Shown here in pieces: positions 30,877-39,401 of a DNA stretch of 64,000 nt; position 1 is the stretch's first letter; each line of letters starts with the position of its first letter. The translations under genes were made by a program, and so were the position numbers. Source of the DNA: Eggerthella timonensis (GTDB taxonomy: Bacteria; Actinomycetota; Coriobacteriia; Coriobacteriales; Eggerthellaceae); NCBI RefSeq assembly GCF_900184265.1, contig NZ_FXXA01000002.1:496001-560000 (forward strand). The letters run 5' to 3'. The notes under the pieces were generated by a model, which saw nothing but the letters and a program-made list of their open reading frames with translations, made no database searches and was not told where the DNA came from.

Positions 30877-33870
30877 CTACCCGTTGTTCGCACGTTCGAG
30901 ATCGGCGGCGATCTCGGCCGAGGTCATCACTTTAATGGTTCTGCTGGGCAGCGAGTTGAGGAACGCCTTGCCGTAGCTTTTCGTCAGCAGACGACGGTCG
31001 GTAAGGATGAGCACGCCCGTATCGTCGGCCTTCCTGATGAGACGGCCGGCAGCCTGCTTCGTCTCAAGGACGGCGGCGGGCAGCACGTAACGTCGCCACG
31101 CCTGGTCATCGCGCGATGCGCGTTCGCACGACAACGGATCGGTCGGCTTAGCGAAGGGCAATTTCGGGATGATGACGCCCTTGAGCGTGGCCCCCGGCGC
31201 ATCGAAGCCTTCCCAGAAGCTCTTGAGCGCGAACAGCGACAGGTGCTCATCGGCCAGGAAGTCGTCGCGCAGGCCCTTCACCGACACGCCCCATTTCTGG
31301 CACACCACGCGCAGATCATCCTCTTTGAGCTGGGGTTGCACTTCTTCGAAGCATCGCTCCATCTCGCGACGGTTCGTGAACAGCGTCAGCATCGAGCCGC
31401 TTTGCGCGCGATGCACGTCAACCAGCAGCCGTTGCAGAGCCGCGAGGTAAGAGGCCTCATTCGGTTCGGGCATGTCGCTGGCCACGTACACCGTCATGTG
31501 CGCGTCGAAATCATAGCTGGAATCCAACTTGCATGTCTGGCAGGTCGAATGCTCCGACGCGTTCAGACCCAAAGCGCCCTCGAACGCGTCGAACTTGTCG
31601 TCAACGGCCAGCGTGGCGGATGCGAACACCGTCGAATGCGTGCGTTCGAACAGCGTCTCGTTCATCGCCTCGCCCACGTTGATCAGCAGCGCTTCCAATT
31701 TCTCGGCGACGCGATCCTTCTTGCGGCTCAACGTCGCGGCGTAGGCGTACGTTTCCGGAGCCTTGTCCAAGATGATGTCGGCCGCGTTCATCTGTTCTTT
31801 GAGTTCCATCGCCGTCGATGCGATCTCGCGCTGGATCTCGGCGGCGCCTTCGAGGTCTTCCAGGTAGCCCACGAGCTCCTGACACACTCGCACCAGCTTC
31901 TCGGCTGCTTCGGTCATTGCACGTCCATAGCTTGCGACCTGGGCAAACGTTGCACTCGAGCGCACGTCGGCATTGATCCACAGCTCTACGATCTCGTAGC
32001 CTTTGCCCTTCCTGTTCTGATCGAAGAACAGGAGGTCTTTAAGGTGCGCGGCGAAATCGCGCGCCGCGTCGGCATACGCCTTGCCAGCCGCTCGAGCCTT
32101 TCCGGTGAGCGCGTAGAACAGCGACGATCCCTCTTCCATGCCGGGAACCACCACGCGGCGTTCGGCGCGCACGAACACGTTGCGGGACGCCTCATCGGCC
32201 CCCACGCGGTTGGCCAGACGCGTGATATCCTCAGCCGATAGCGACAGCGAGAACGCACGGCGAGCCTCGGCTTCGGCGCCGTGGGCCTCGTCCACCACCC
32301 AGTAGCGGATCGGCGGAAGCAATCCGCCGTCGGCCACGAGGTCGCAGAACAGCAGGCTATGGTTGGTCACCACGATATCGAGCGCCTCCGCACGGCGACG
32401 CGAGCCGTGAACGAAGCACGAAGTACCAAAATAGGGACACTTCCTGCGCAAGCAGTCGTTCGCCGTGGTCGTGATGATGCGCCGCGGCAGCACGCGGTAG
32501 TCGATCTTCAAGCTGTCCATGTCATCGTATTCGGTTTGCTCGATGAACGACAGCAACGCCGCGAGCGAAGGAGCCTGGGTTTGCTCCTTGTTGCCGAACA
32601 GCTTCGTCTGCGCGCCTTCGGCCACCAGATGCCCGATCTTGCGCAGGCACGGATAATGCGAGAACCCTTTAAGCGGTGCATACGTCAGTGGCGGGCGCTC
32701 GGGATCGGAAGCCTCAAGCGCTTTCGCCAAAGCGGGTAGTTCATGATAAACCAGCTGGTCAAGCAAGGTATTGGTTTTAGTTGCCACACCCACGGCGATG
32801 TTGTTGGCACGCGCTGTCAAAGCGGCGGGCACCAAGTATGCCATGGATTTTCCTACGCCGGTTCCAGCCTCCACCAACAGGTTTTCCGAGCTTGAAAACG
32901 CGTTGCGCACGGCTTCGGCCATGGCAACCTGCTCCATGCGCGGCTCGAAGTCGTCGTACAGCGCGCCCACGAGCCCCGCTTCGGAAAAAGCTTCAACGAT
33001 GTCATCATTGGACGGAAATGCGAGCGAGCGCTGCGGGTCTGCTGCAATGTCGTCGGCATCCAATTTCGCAACCCGCTCCAGTTTGCCCAAACGATCGCGG
33101 CGCAACGTGCGTAGCGAAAATTTCAACTCAGATGTTTCACGTGAAACATCGTACTTCTGCGCGAACTGATCGAACACCATCTGCGTCGACCATTCGTCAG
33201 GGGTCGCCATATGCGCGATCTCGCACACGAGCGCCGGGGGCATCGTCGCGACGCCGGCCAGCAGGATGCGGAATATAGCGCAGGTTGCCTCAACGTCGGC
33301 GTCAGCGCGGTGTGTCGACAAGGGAGCGCCGAACGCGCGCACGAGATCGAGTAGACGATGCGACTTCAAGCGCGGAAGCGCGATGCGCGCGAGATCGAGC
33401 GAGTCGATCCACGTGTTGTTCAACAGGGGATAGCCGCTCGGATGGCGCGTGGTGAACGTGCGGTCGAATTCGGCGTTATGCGCAACCACCTTCGCATCGC
33501 CGACGAATTCTACGAGTTTCGCCAGAGCATCCGAAGGAGACGGAGCATCGGCAACGTCGCTGTCGTGAATGTCGGTGAGGTGCGCGACATCCTCCGGAAT
33601 GGGCTTGCCGGGGTTCACGAACGTGATGAACCATTCAACGATCTCGCCGCTTTCCATACGTGCCGCGGCGATCTGCGTCAATTCGTCGTGATGGAACGAG
33701 AAACCCGTCGTTTCCGTGTCCAGTACCACGATATTGTGGTCAAGATCGCCGAAATCCGCCGTTGCGGCGATTTCCGGGAGCGAAGCGTACCGATCGCAGA
33801 TGGCCTCCGAGGTACCATCGCTTATGAAACTTTGCAGGGCATCCTGCCAGGGAGTGTTTTGTTTATCCAT
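30877..33870 (-). CDS. dinG: DinG-family helicase with N-terminal DnaQ-like exonuclease
   Basis: The 997-residue protein combines two enzymes. The DEDD exonuclease has DTETTG at 51-56, VVAHNAEFD and HRADADVEAT. The superfamily 2 helicase has Walker A EAGTGVGKS, a DEAH box in VVDEAHGAEAEAR and four cysteines around DCLRRKCPYFGTSC that could hold an XPD-type iron-sulfur cluster. Such proteins unwind DNA or R-loops during repair. The gene contains an exact parS site at 33133-33148, read as DVSRETS. Usual DinG-exonuclease proteins of Gram-positives are close to this length. Confidence 0.9.
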   Translation of the reverse strand: MDKQNTPWQDALQSFISDGTSEAICDRYASLPEIAATADFGDLDHNIVVLDTETTGFSFHHDELTQIAAARMESGEIVEWFITFVNPGKPIPEDVAHLTDIHDSDVADAPSPSDALAKLVEFVGDAKVVAHNAEFDRTFTTRHPSGYPLLNNTWIDSLDLARIALPRLKSHRLLDLVRAFGAPLSTHRADADVEATCAIFRILLAGVATMPPALVCEIAHMATPDEWSTQMVFDQFAQKYDVSRETSELKFSLRTLRRDRLGKLERVAKLDADDIAADPQRSLAFPSNDDIVEAFSEAGLVGALYDDFEPRMEQVAMAEAVRNAFSSSENLLVEAGTGVGKSMAYLVPAALTARANNIAVGVATKTNTLLDQLVYHELPALAKALEASDPERPPLTYAPLKGFSHYPCLRKIGHLVAEGAQTKLFGNKEQTQAPSLAALLSFIEQTEYDDMDSLKIDYRVLPRRIITTTANDCLRRKCPYFGTSCFVHGSRRRAEALDIVVTNHSLLFCDLVADGGLLPPIRYWVVDEAHGAEAEARRAFSLSLSAEDITRLANRVGADEASRNVFVRAERRVVVPGMEEGSSLFYALTGKARAAGKAYADAARDFAAHLKDLLFFDQNRKGKGYEIVELWINADVRSSATFAQVASYGRAMTEAAEKLVRVCQELVGYLEDLEGAAEIQREIASTAMELKEQMNAADIILDKAPETYAYAATLSRKKDRVAEKLEALLINVGEAMNETLFERTHSTVFASATLAVDDKFDAFEGALGLNASEHSTCQTCKLDSSYDFDAHMTVYVASDMPEPNEASYLAALQRLLVDVHRAQSGSMLTLFTNRREMERCFEEVQPQLKEDDLRVVCQKWGVSVKGLRDDFLADEHLSLFALKSFWEGFDAPGATLKGVIIPKLPFAKPTDPLSCERASRDDQAWRRYVLPAAVLETKQAAGRLIRKADDTGVLILTDRRLLTKSYGKAFLNSLPSRTIKVMTSAEIAADLERANNG
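33133..33148. promoter_or_regulatory. parS site inside dinG
   Basis: TGTTTCACGTGAAACA, exact; one of two sites inside an accepted coding sequence. Confidence 0.9.
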
Positions 33871-33951
33871 ACGGGTAGCCTATCATCTATCATGTGAACA
33901 CACAAACCGTTACGCCGACGTTGACAAAAAGAACGGCTCAAAGGAGAGAAC

Positions 33952-34596
33952 ATGCAGGCAGAGCGCTATTTCGGAACGTATGCACGATTCGACACCCTTT
34001 CGAAGAAAGACGCTGCAGCGCTGCTGGGAGCCGACAACCTCATCGGCGACGTGTTCGAGATCGTGTTCCAAACCGAGCATGGCGTGTCCACTGCTTGGAT
34101 GAAGAACCGCTTCGGAGGTCTCATCGGTTTCTTCGACGCCGCGTTCTCACGCGAGTTGAGCGTTCTCGCTGCGCGCGGATGGAACCTGCAGGCGTTACTG
34201 TCGTTCGTCGCGTTCACCGACCATCCCGAACCCGGCCATTACTGGGGTCAAGCGGCGGTCATATGCTACGATCCTACCCTCGATCAGGCATTCGAGCCCT
34301 TCATCGCCTCGACCGCCCAGCGTTTGTCCGACGGCGTGCGCCCCGAAGTCGACCTTGGAGAACAAGGCGTCGAACAGGTTGTATCCAGCAACGGCTCGTG
34401 GACTCCCAAGAAAACCGTGGCGTTTCCCGAGAAGGAGACGGGCACGGTGATTATGAAGAGCCGTCGCAAGATGTCCGAGAAGCTTATCGAGCAGGGACGC
34501 AAGGGCAACAAGGGCTGCTATGCCGTCAGTTGGCTGTTTCTGCTGCTGCTTGTCGCCCTTGCCCTGTTCGGCCTCAAATCGTGCGGCGTGTTCTAA
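33952..34596 (+). CDS. Tail-anchored hypothetical protein, 214 aa
   Basis: The ATG at 33952 follows GGAGAG. The first 170 residues are soluble and without a known domain (RYFGTYARFDTLSKKDAAALLGADNLIGDVFEIVF). The C-terminus has one hydrophobic helix (about 193-208, SWLFLLLLVALALFGL) and ends KSCGVF, so it is probably anchored by its tail. It lies alone between the divergent dinG gene and the convergent ddl gene; the parS-centred palindrome at 34601-34624 separates it from ddl. The function is unknown. Confidence 0.6.
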   Translation: MQAERYFGTYARFDTLSKKDAAALLGADNLIGDVFEIVFQTEHGVSTAWMKNRFGGLIGFFDAAFSRELSVLAARGWNLQALLSFVAFTDHPEPGHYWGQAAVICYDPTLDQAFEPFIASTAQRLSDGVRPEVDLGEQGVEQVVSSNGSWTPKKTVAFPEKETGTVIMKSRRKMSEKLIEQGRKGNKGCYAVSWLFLLLLVALALFGLKSCGVF

Positions 34597-34604
34597 CCTC
34601 AGAA

Positions 34605-34620
34605 TGTTTCACGTGAAACA
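34605..34620. promoter_or_regulatory. parS site between convergent genes
   Basis: Exact 16-mer at the centre of a 24-bp palindrome (34601-34624) that separates the tail-anchored protein gene from ddl. The palindrome could also act as a weak two-way terminator. Confidence 0.9.
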
Positions 34621-34622
34621 TT

Positions 34623-35546
34623 CTACGCAAGGGCGTAGCCGATAAGGCGCGTGCACAACTCGGGGAACGAGATTCCAGCAGCGCGTGCCGCATCGGGAAG
34701 CAGCGACGTTCCCGTCATGCCCGGAATGGTGTTCGTCTCCAGCGTCCAGCACGATCCATCTTCTTCCAAGATGAAGTCTGAGCGCGAAACCCCCTCGCAC
34801 GACAACGCGCGATGCGCGCGCACCGCAAGATCCTGCACCATACGCGTCGTTTCCTCAGGAAGCGGCGCGGGGCACAGGTGCTGCGAGCCGCCGGGTGCGT
34901 ATTTCGATTCGAAATCGTAGAAATCGCTTTTCGGCACGATCTCGATGATGGGAAGCGCTTGCACCTCGTCGTGGCCGATGACCGCGACCGTCAATTCCTT
35001 ACCTTTTATATAGCGTTCGATCAGAACCTCGGAGTCGATGGCGAATGCCTTCTCGATCGCCTCAGCGATCGCCTGCGCCCCTTCGACGATGAATACGCCA
35101 AGCGCGCTTCCTTCCGTACCCGGTTTTACCACGCAATGCGTTCCCAGCTTCGCGACGATCTCGTCTACATCGTAGGAATCGCCCGCTTGCAGCGGCACGG
35201 ACGGCGGAGTAGGAATGCCGGCCCGCTCGTAATACACTTTCGACTTCACTTTATCCATCGCCAATGCGCTTGACCAGACGCCTGATCCGATATACGGGAG
35301 CCCGATCGTCTCCAAAAGTCCCTGCACCGTGCCATCTTCGCCGTACTTACCGTGCAAGCAGAGAAACGCAACATCGAAAGGACCGTCGATAAGACGCTTC
35401 AGGTCCTCCTTTTCAGCAGGATCGAGCTGCGTGACGATGTATCCTGCTTCCTCAAGGGCCTCACGCGCACCCTCGGCCGATGCAAGCGATACCTCCCGTT
35501 CCCCACTCTTTCCTCCGGCAAGCAATGCCACCCGGCAATCAGACAT
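34623..35546 (-). CDS. ddl: D-alanine-D-alanine ligase
   Basis: The ATG at 35546 (MSDCRVALLAGGKSGEREVS) has AAGGA just upstream; a longer reading to 35678 runs through a parS site and is not supported. The 307-residue ATP-grasp enzyme shows GGKSGEREVSLAS, HGKYGEDGTVQGLLE, LPYIGSGVWSSALAMDK and ETNTIPGMT. It joins two D-Ala for peptidoglycan. The length is that of the compact DdlB type. It is transcribed toward the tail-anchored protein gene. Confidence 0.93.
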   Translation of the reverse strand: MSDCRVALLAGGKSGEREVSLASAEGAREALEEAGYIVTQLDPAEKEDLKRLIDGPFDVAFLCLHGKYGEDGTVQGLLETIGLPYIGSGVWSSALAMDKVKSKVYYERAGIPTPPSVPLQAGDSYDVDEIVAKLGTHCVVKPGTEGSALGVFIVEGAQAIAEAIEKAFAIDSEVLIERYIKGKELTVAVIGHDEVQALPIIEIVPKSDFYDFESKYAPGGSQHLCPAPLPEETTRMVQDLAVRAHRALSCEGVSRSDFILEEDGSCWTLETNTIPGMTGTSLLPDAARAAGISFPELCTRLIGYALA

Positions 35547-35597
35547 GCATCCTTCTTTCATCATCCTTGATACGTTCGTTGCAGTATAGCAAAGGGA

Positions 35598-35613
35598 TGT
35601 TTCACGTGAAACA
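35598..35613. promoter_or_regulatory. parS site in the rlmN promoter
   Basis: Exact 16-mer ending two bases before the rlmN -10 element, in the divergent ddl-rlmN region. ParB binding here should block RNA polymerase. Confidence 0.9.
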
Positions 35614-35615
35614 TG

Positions 35616-35621
35616 TATAAT
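35616..35621 (+). promoter_or_regulatory. rlmN -10 element, leaderless arrangement
   Basis: TATAAT is followed by seven bases and then the ATG at 35629. The preceding ATG at 35620 overlaps the -10 itself and cannot be in the mRNA. No clear -35 is visible; the spacer is parS. Confidence 0.6.
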
Positions 35622-35628
35622 GACCGCT

Positions 35629-36657
35629 ATGGATAAACCAATCAAAACATACGCGCTCCCCGAACTCGCTTCTCTCATGAAGGAATTGGGGCAGCCCGCC
35701 TTCCGCGCTCAACAGCTGCAGGAATGGCTCTACCAACGACATGCAACCAGCTACGACGAGATGACGAACCTCCCTGGCGCGCTGCGGACGGTTCTTGCCG
35801 AGCGTTTTCCGCTCACGACGCCTCTCATCGTCGATCGTCAGGTGTCGAAGGATAAAACGCGCAAGTATCTCATCGAATTCGATGATGGAATCCGGGTGGA
35901 AACCGTTGCCATCCCTTCGCGCAATGGCGAGCGCTTGACCGTGTGCTTCTCCACGCAAGCGGGATGCGCTATCGGCTGCGCGTTCTGCGCAACCGGCCAA
36001 GAGGGATTTGCGCGCAACCTCACGCCAGGAGAAATCGTCGACCAAGTACTCATCGCGCAAGACGACATGGGCACGCGCGTGACCAACGTCGTGGGAATGG
36101 GCCAGGGAGAGCCGTTCCTCAACTACGACAACACCTTGGCTGCGCTGCGCATCCTCAACCATAAAAAGGGTTTGGAGATCGGTGCTCGGCATATCAGCGT
36201 GTCAACCTGCGGGATTCTGCCTGGTTTGAAGCGCTTTGCCGAAGAACCTGAGCAATTCACCCTCGCCGTGTCTCTTCATGCGGCGCGGCAACCGATCCGC
36301 GACCTTATTATGCCGAATGTGGCGCGCTACAAGCTACCGGCATTGAAGGAGTCACTCCAAGAGTATGTCGCGAAGACAAGCCGCCGCGTTACTCTGGAGT
36401 ACATCATGATCGAAGGCGTGAACGACGCTCCTGCCGACCTCAAGGCGCTGCAAAAATTCTGCTCCAATCTCATGTGCCATGTGAATCTGATTCCTATCAA
36501 CGCTATAGAGGGATCGGAATTCCAACCGAGTCCGCTGGAAACGATCGATCTGTGGCTTTCCGAGATCTCGAGGCGAGGGACGGAAGCAACGCTCCGCGAT
36601 TCACGAGGCTCCGATATAGCAGGAGCATGCGGGCAGCTTAAAAACACCTTCAAATAA
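35629..36657 (+). CDS. rlmN: 23S rRNA/tRNA (adenine-C2)-methyltransferase RlmN
   Basis: The 342-residue radical SAM enzyme has the cluster motif CAIGCAFCATG (CxxxCxxC), GMGQGEPFLN and the conserved ISVSTCGILPG with the catalytic cysteine. A second catalytic cysteine is near the C-terminus in GACGQL. It methylates A2503 of 23S rRNA and A37 of some tRNAs. The start at 35629 is chosen because the upstream ATG lies within the promoter. It ends at the parS-centred terminator. Confidence 0.93.
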   Translation: MDKPIKTYALPELASLMKELGQPAFRAQQLQEWLYQRHATSYDEMTNLPGALRTVLAERFPLTTPLIVDRQVSKDKTRKYLIEFDDGIRVETVAIPSRNGERLTVCFSTQAGCAIGCAFCATGQEGFARNLTPGEIVDQVLIAQDDMGTRVTNVVGMGQGEPFLNYDNTLAALRILNHKKGLEIGARHISVSTCGILPGLKRFAEEPEQFTLAVSLHAARQPIRDLIMPNVARYKLPALKESLQEYVAKTSRRVTLEYIMIEGVNDAPADLKALQKFCSNLMCHVNLIPINAIEGSEFQPSPLETIDLWLSEISRRGTEATLRDSRGSDIAGACGQLKNTFK

Positions 36658-36697
36658 GAAAGCCCCGAATGTTTCACGTGAAACATTCGGGGCTTTC
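36658..36697. terminator. Perfect 40-bp palindrome: two-way terminator with parS at its centre
   Basis: The sequence is symmetric from 36658 to 36697, with outer arms GAAAGCCCCGAA and TTCGGGGCTTTC and parS as the core. It lies between the 3' ends of convergent rlmN and parB. The GC-rich stem plus T-run (CTTTCCTTT downstream on plus, A-run on the other side) fits an intrinsic terminator in both directions. Confidence 0.85.
36670..36685. promoter_or_regulatory. parS site inside the rlmN/parB terminator
   Basis: Exact 16-mer forming the loop-proximal part of the 40-bp palindrome. Confidence 0.92.
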
Positions 36698-36709
36698 CTT
36701 TGCCTTCGC

Positions 36710-37759
36710 TTAGGATGCGGCGGCGATGAGCTCCTCAAACAACCGCTCGAGATCTTCTTCATCTTGGAATTCAATCTCGATTTTGTTCTTGCCGTTCGAC
36801 GACTTCACTTTCACCGGCGTATGCAGAACATCCTTCAGCGCCTTTGCCACCGTTTTGTACGTCTTCGGCAACGGCTCCTTCTTCGTGGGGGTGTCACTGC
36901 GCTTTCCCGAGAACAAACGCGCAATCGCTTCCGCTTCGCGCACGGTAAGCTTCTCTGCAACGAGCTTGTCCGTGAGCTTCTGGCGCCCTTCCTTCGTGGG
37001 AATGGACAGAATCGCGCGTGCATGTCCCGCAGAAATCTTTTCTTCGAACAGCAATTGCTGCGCTTCTTCGGGAAGTTCGAGCAAACGGAGCGCGTTCGCC
37101 ACCGTAGAGCGGCCTTTCGACATCGCTTGGGCCACTTCGGACTGCGTAAGATTGCGTCGCTCCATCATACGACGATACCCATACGCTTCTTCGATAGGAT
37201 TAAGGTCAGAACGCTGGATGTTCTCAACGAGGGCGAGTTCGAGCGCTTGATCATCGTCCGCATCTTTGATGCGCACCGGGACGGTCTTCAAACCCACGAG
37301 CTTGCATGCTTGCCAACGACGCTCACCGGCAATGATCTGGTACTCATTACTCCCGACCGGGCGCACCAGAATCGGCTGCAGCAGGCCATCTTTCTCGATA
37401 GACGCTGCAAGTTCCTCCAAAGCCTCTTTTTTGAAGTTCGTACGCGGCTGATCAGGGTTCGGACTCACTGACTCGATAGGAACCTCGTCGGTTCGGCGTT
37501 GCACGACGCTCTTGATGGTTACCTGGCTCTCACCGTCGACGATCGATTCCTCCTGCATTGGGGGAATTGTTTCACGTGAAACATTCTGGAGTTCAGATTC
37601 GGGCTCAGGTCGCGCTGGTGCCGACATCGGCACTTCTTCGCGCTCTTGCTCCACCAACACGCGCTTCGGAGTAGCCTCAAGGGGGGCCGCTTCCTCGTAT
37701 GCGCCGCCAAGAAGCGAGTTCAGACCACGGCCCAACCCGCTTTTGTTCGCTTTAGCCAC
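36710..37759 (-). CDS. parB: Chromosome partition protein ParB
   Basis: A GTG at 37759 overlaps the parA stop by eight bases; the product has 349 residues. The N-terminal domain has IIAGERRWQA (GERR at 145-148, the CTP-binding motif) and the helix-turn-helix is at about 204-227 (LTQSEVAQAMSKGRSTVANALRLL), the type that recognises parS. A basic N-terminal stretch (SGLGRGLNSLLGG) contacts ParA. The C-terminal dimerisation domain is complete. An exact parS lies in its own coding sequence (37568-37583, read as NVSRET). ParB loads at the parS sites of this window, spreads, and recruits ParA and SMC. Confidence 0.95.
   Translation of the reverse strand: MAKANKSGLGRGLNSLLGGAYEEAAPLEATPKRVLVEQEREEVPMSAPARPEPESELQNVSRETIPPMQEESIVDGESQVTIKSVVQRRTDEVPIESVSPNPDQPRTNFKKEALEELAASIEKDGLLQPILVRPVGSNEYQIIAGERRWQACKLVGLKTVPVRIKDADDDQALELALVENIQRSDLNPIEEAYGYRRMMERRNLTQSEVAQAMSKGRSTVANALRLLELPEEAQQLLFEEKISAGHARAILSIPTKEGRQKLTDKLVAEKLTVREAEAIARLFSGKRSDTPTKKEPLPKTYKTVAKALKDVLHTPVKVKSSNGKNKIEIEFQDEEDLERLFEELIAAAS
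37568..37583. promoter_or_regulatory. parS site inside parB
   Basis: Exact 16-mer in the coding sequence, residues 60-64 (VSRET) of ParB, in the variable linker where sequence is free to change. Confidence 0.92.
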
Positions 37760-38720
37760 GTTGTACCACTTCCTTTGCGAGGTTCATATACGATTGGGCT
37801 CCCTTGCCCGACGGGTCGTACTGCGTGATAGGCTGACCGAAGCTCGGTGCCTCGGAGAGCTTGACCGTGCGGGGAATGAGCGTCGCAAACACCGTTTTGC
37901 CGAAATAGCTGCGCACTTCTTCCACGACCTGTCGTGAAAGCGTCGTGCGACCGTCGTACATCGTCAGAAGCACACCGAAGATATCCAGCGTGGGATTCAG
38001 GCGTGTTTTGACACGTTTCATTGAATCAAGAAGTTTTGTCACGCCTTCCAGCGCGTAAAACTCACACTGAATGGGGATCAGAAGCTTGTCAGCAGCAACA
38101 AGCGCATTAACCGTCAACAAGCCGAGAGAAGGGGGACAATCGATAAATACATAGTCGTACTTGCCGCGAAGGCTTCCTACGGCGTCTTTTAAGCGATTCT
38201 CACGGGCCATCTCAGACACAAGCTCTACTTCTGCCCCTGCGAGGTTGATCGTGGCTGGTACGAGGTCTAATCCTTCGCCCACATCTGGGATGATCACATC
38301 CTCGATCGCCACGTCGTTCAACAATACGTCGTACACGCAGTTATGGACCTGGCTCTTCTCGATTCCCAGTCCACTTGAAGAATTGCCCTGAGGATCGAGA
38401 TCGACGAGCAACACCTGCTTGCCCAGCTCGCCCAATGCGGCAGAAAGGTTGATCGCAGTCGTAGACTTCCCGACGCCGCCTTTTTGATTGATGATGGCCA
38501 TAACCTTCGTCTGACCAACCACGTGCTTGACGGGCGCCTTCTCCTTGATCGTCTTGATTGGAGTGGGAGGTACTTCTTGTTCGACCACCGGTCTCGTCGT
38601 CTCACGCTCAACCACTTCGATGTGATCGATGATCAACTCGTCCTCTACGATCTCTTCCTTTTCATGCTTGACAGTCTCTGCTGCTTTTTTGTCTCGTTTG
38701 AGACCATCGAATAGTCCCAC
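37752..38720 (-). CDS. parA: Chromosome partition ATPase ParA (Soj)
   Basis: The GTG at 38720 follows AAAGGGGG and gives 322 residues. The ATPase core begins at about residue 72 (KVMAIINQKGGVGKSTTAINL; deviant Walker A at 80-87), with DLDPQGNSSSGLG next. The first 70 residues are a charged extension not found in minimal Soj proteins. ParA would pull ParB-parS complexes apart after replication. Its promoter overlaps a parS site (see 38749-38777), pointing to control by ParB. Confidence 0.95.
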   Translation of the reverse strand: MGLFDGLKRDKKAAETVKHEKEEIVEDELIIDHIEVVERETTRPVVEQEVPPTPIKTIKEKAPVKHVVGQTKVMAIINQKGGVGKSTTAINLSAALGELGKQVLLVDLDPQGNSSSGLGIEKSQVHNCVYDVLLNDVAIEDVIIPDVGEGLDLVPATINLAGAEVELVSEMARENRLKDAVGSLRGKYDYVFIDCPPSLGLLTVNALVAADKLLIPIQCEFYALEGVTKLLDSMKRVKTRLNPTLDIFGVLLTMYDGRTTLSRQVVEEVRSYFGKTVFATLIPRTVKLSEAPSFGQPITQYDPSGKGAQSYMNLAKEVVQRG

Positions 38721-38748
38721 AGGGACCCCCTTTCTTAACCGCGAACAC

Positions 38749-38777
38749 AGTATACCCTGTTTAGTGTTTCACGTGAA
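38749..38777 (-). promoter_or_regulatory. parA promoter with parS half-site as -35
   Basis: On the minus strand TTCACG (38777-38772), a 17-base spacer and TATACT (38754-38749). The -35 is the middle of the parS at 38765-38780. The same arrangement is seen before dnaN. Confidence 0.65.
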
Positions 38778-38780
38778 ACA
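38765..38780. promoter_or_regulatory. parS site overlapping the parA promoter
   Basis: Exact 16-mer, symmetric over 18 bp (38764-38781). Confidence 0.92.
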
Positions 38781-38791
38781 CTCGTCCAAAA

Positions 38792-38807
38792 TGTTTCACG
38801 TAAAACA
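38792..38807. promoter_or_regulatory. parS variant upstream of parA
   Basis: TGTTTCACGTAAAACA, one base changed in the right half. It is 27 bp from the exact site, centre to centre, so all three sites here lie on a short stretch. Confidence 0.7.
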
Positions 38808-38831
38808 TTCGAAGCACGTTAGAACCAATAG

Positions 38832-38847
38832 TGTTTCATGTGAAACA
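38832..38847. promoter_or_regulatory. parS variant (central T) upstream of parA
   Basis: TGTTTCATGTGAAACA, one central base changed. The same variant, read from the other strand, occurs at 58092 and 58140. Confidence 0.7.
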
Positions 38848-38974
38848 TTTATAGAAACCGCATTGGAAACGGAGGCAAACGGTATGAGATTCGCATAGGC
38901 TGCGCGCTAGAAACCTACCATCTGCGCGTAAGACCACGTGTGTACAATACTAGATAGGGAAAAGGAGGTAGCTG

Positions 38975-39382
38975 ATGAACACTACTCGGCGGCAATTACT
39001 CGCTCAACGGGCAAGCTCGATGCGAAAACAAATGACCTATGCTGAGCGGAGACTTTGGTTTTCGTTCTTAAGGGAATATCCTACACCATTCGTGGCCCAG
39101 AAAGTCATAGGATCGTACATCCTTGACTTCTACTGTCGTAAAGCGCGGTTGAGCATAGAGCTCGACGGTGACAGCCATTATACGAAGAGCCAAAAAGACT
39201 ATGACCGCATACGAACTACGTATCTAGAGATGTTGGAGATCAAGGAGCTCAGGTTCACGAACACTGATGTGATCGAGAACCTTGAAGGCGTATGCGAGAT
39301 GATCCATGCGGAAGTGCTCAACCGTCGCAACGATGTGCAGGAATATGCGGATCTGTTTCGACAGATGAAAGATAAACGTTAG
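38975..39382 (+). CDS. DUF559 endonuclease-like protein
   Basis: The 135-residue protein has the DUF559 pattern: MTYAERRLWFSFLR, then IGSYILDFYCRKARLSIELDGDSHY and RTTYLEMLEIKELRFTNTDV. DUF559 has a Vsr/PD-(D/E)xK nuclease fold; the D of LDFY and the E-x-D of IELDGDSH are the likely catalytic residues. AAAAGGAGG precedes the ATG. It lies between parA and rsmG, in an otherwise conserved segregation cluster, and its biological role is unknown. Confidence 0.82.
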   Translation: MNTTRRQLLAQRASSMRKQMTYAERRLWFSFLREYPTPFVAQKVIGSYILDFYCRKARLSIELDGDSHYTKSQKDYDRIRTTYLEMLEIKELRFTNTDVIENLEGVCEMIHAEVLNRRNDVQEYADLFRQMKDKR

Positions 39383-39401
39383 AGCAACGTGAGAACGGCG
39401 C

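Noticed and set aside
34623-35678. A longer ddl start adding 44 residues
   Set aside because: The extension crosses the rlmN promoter and parS (read as VSRETS) and has no ribosome site; the ATG at 35546 has one.
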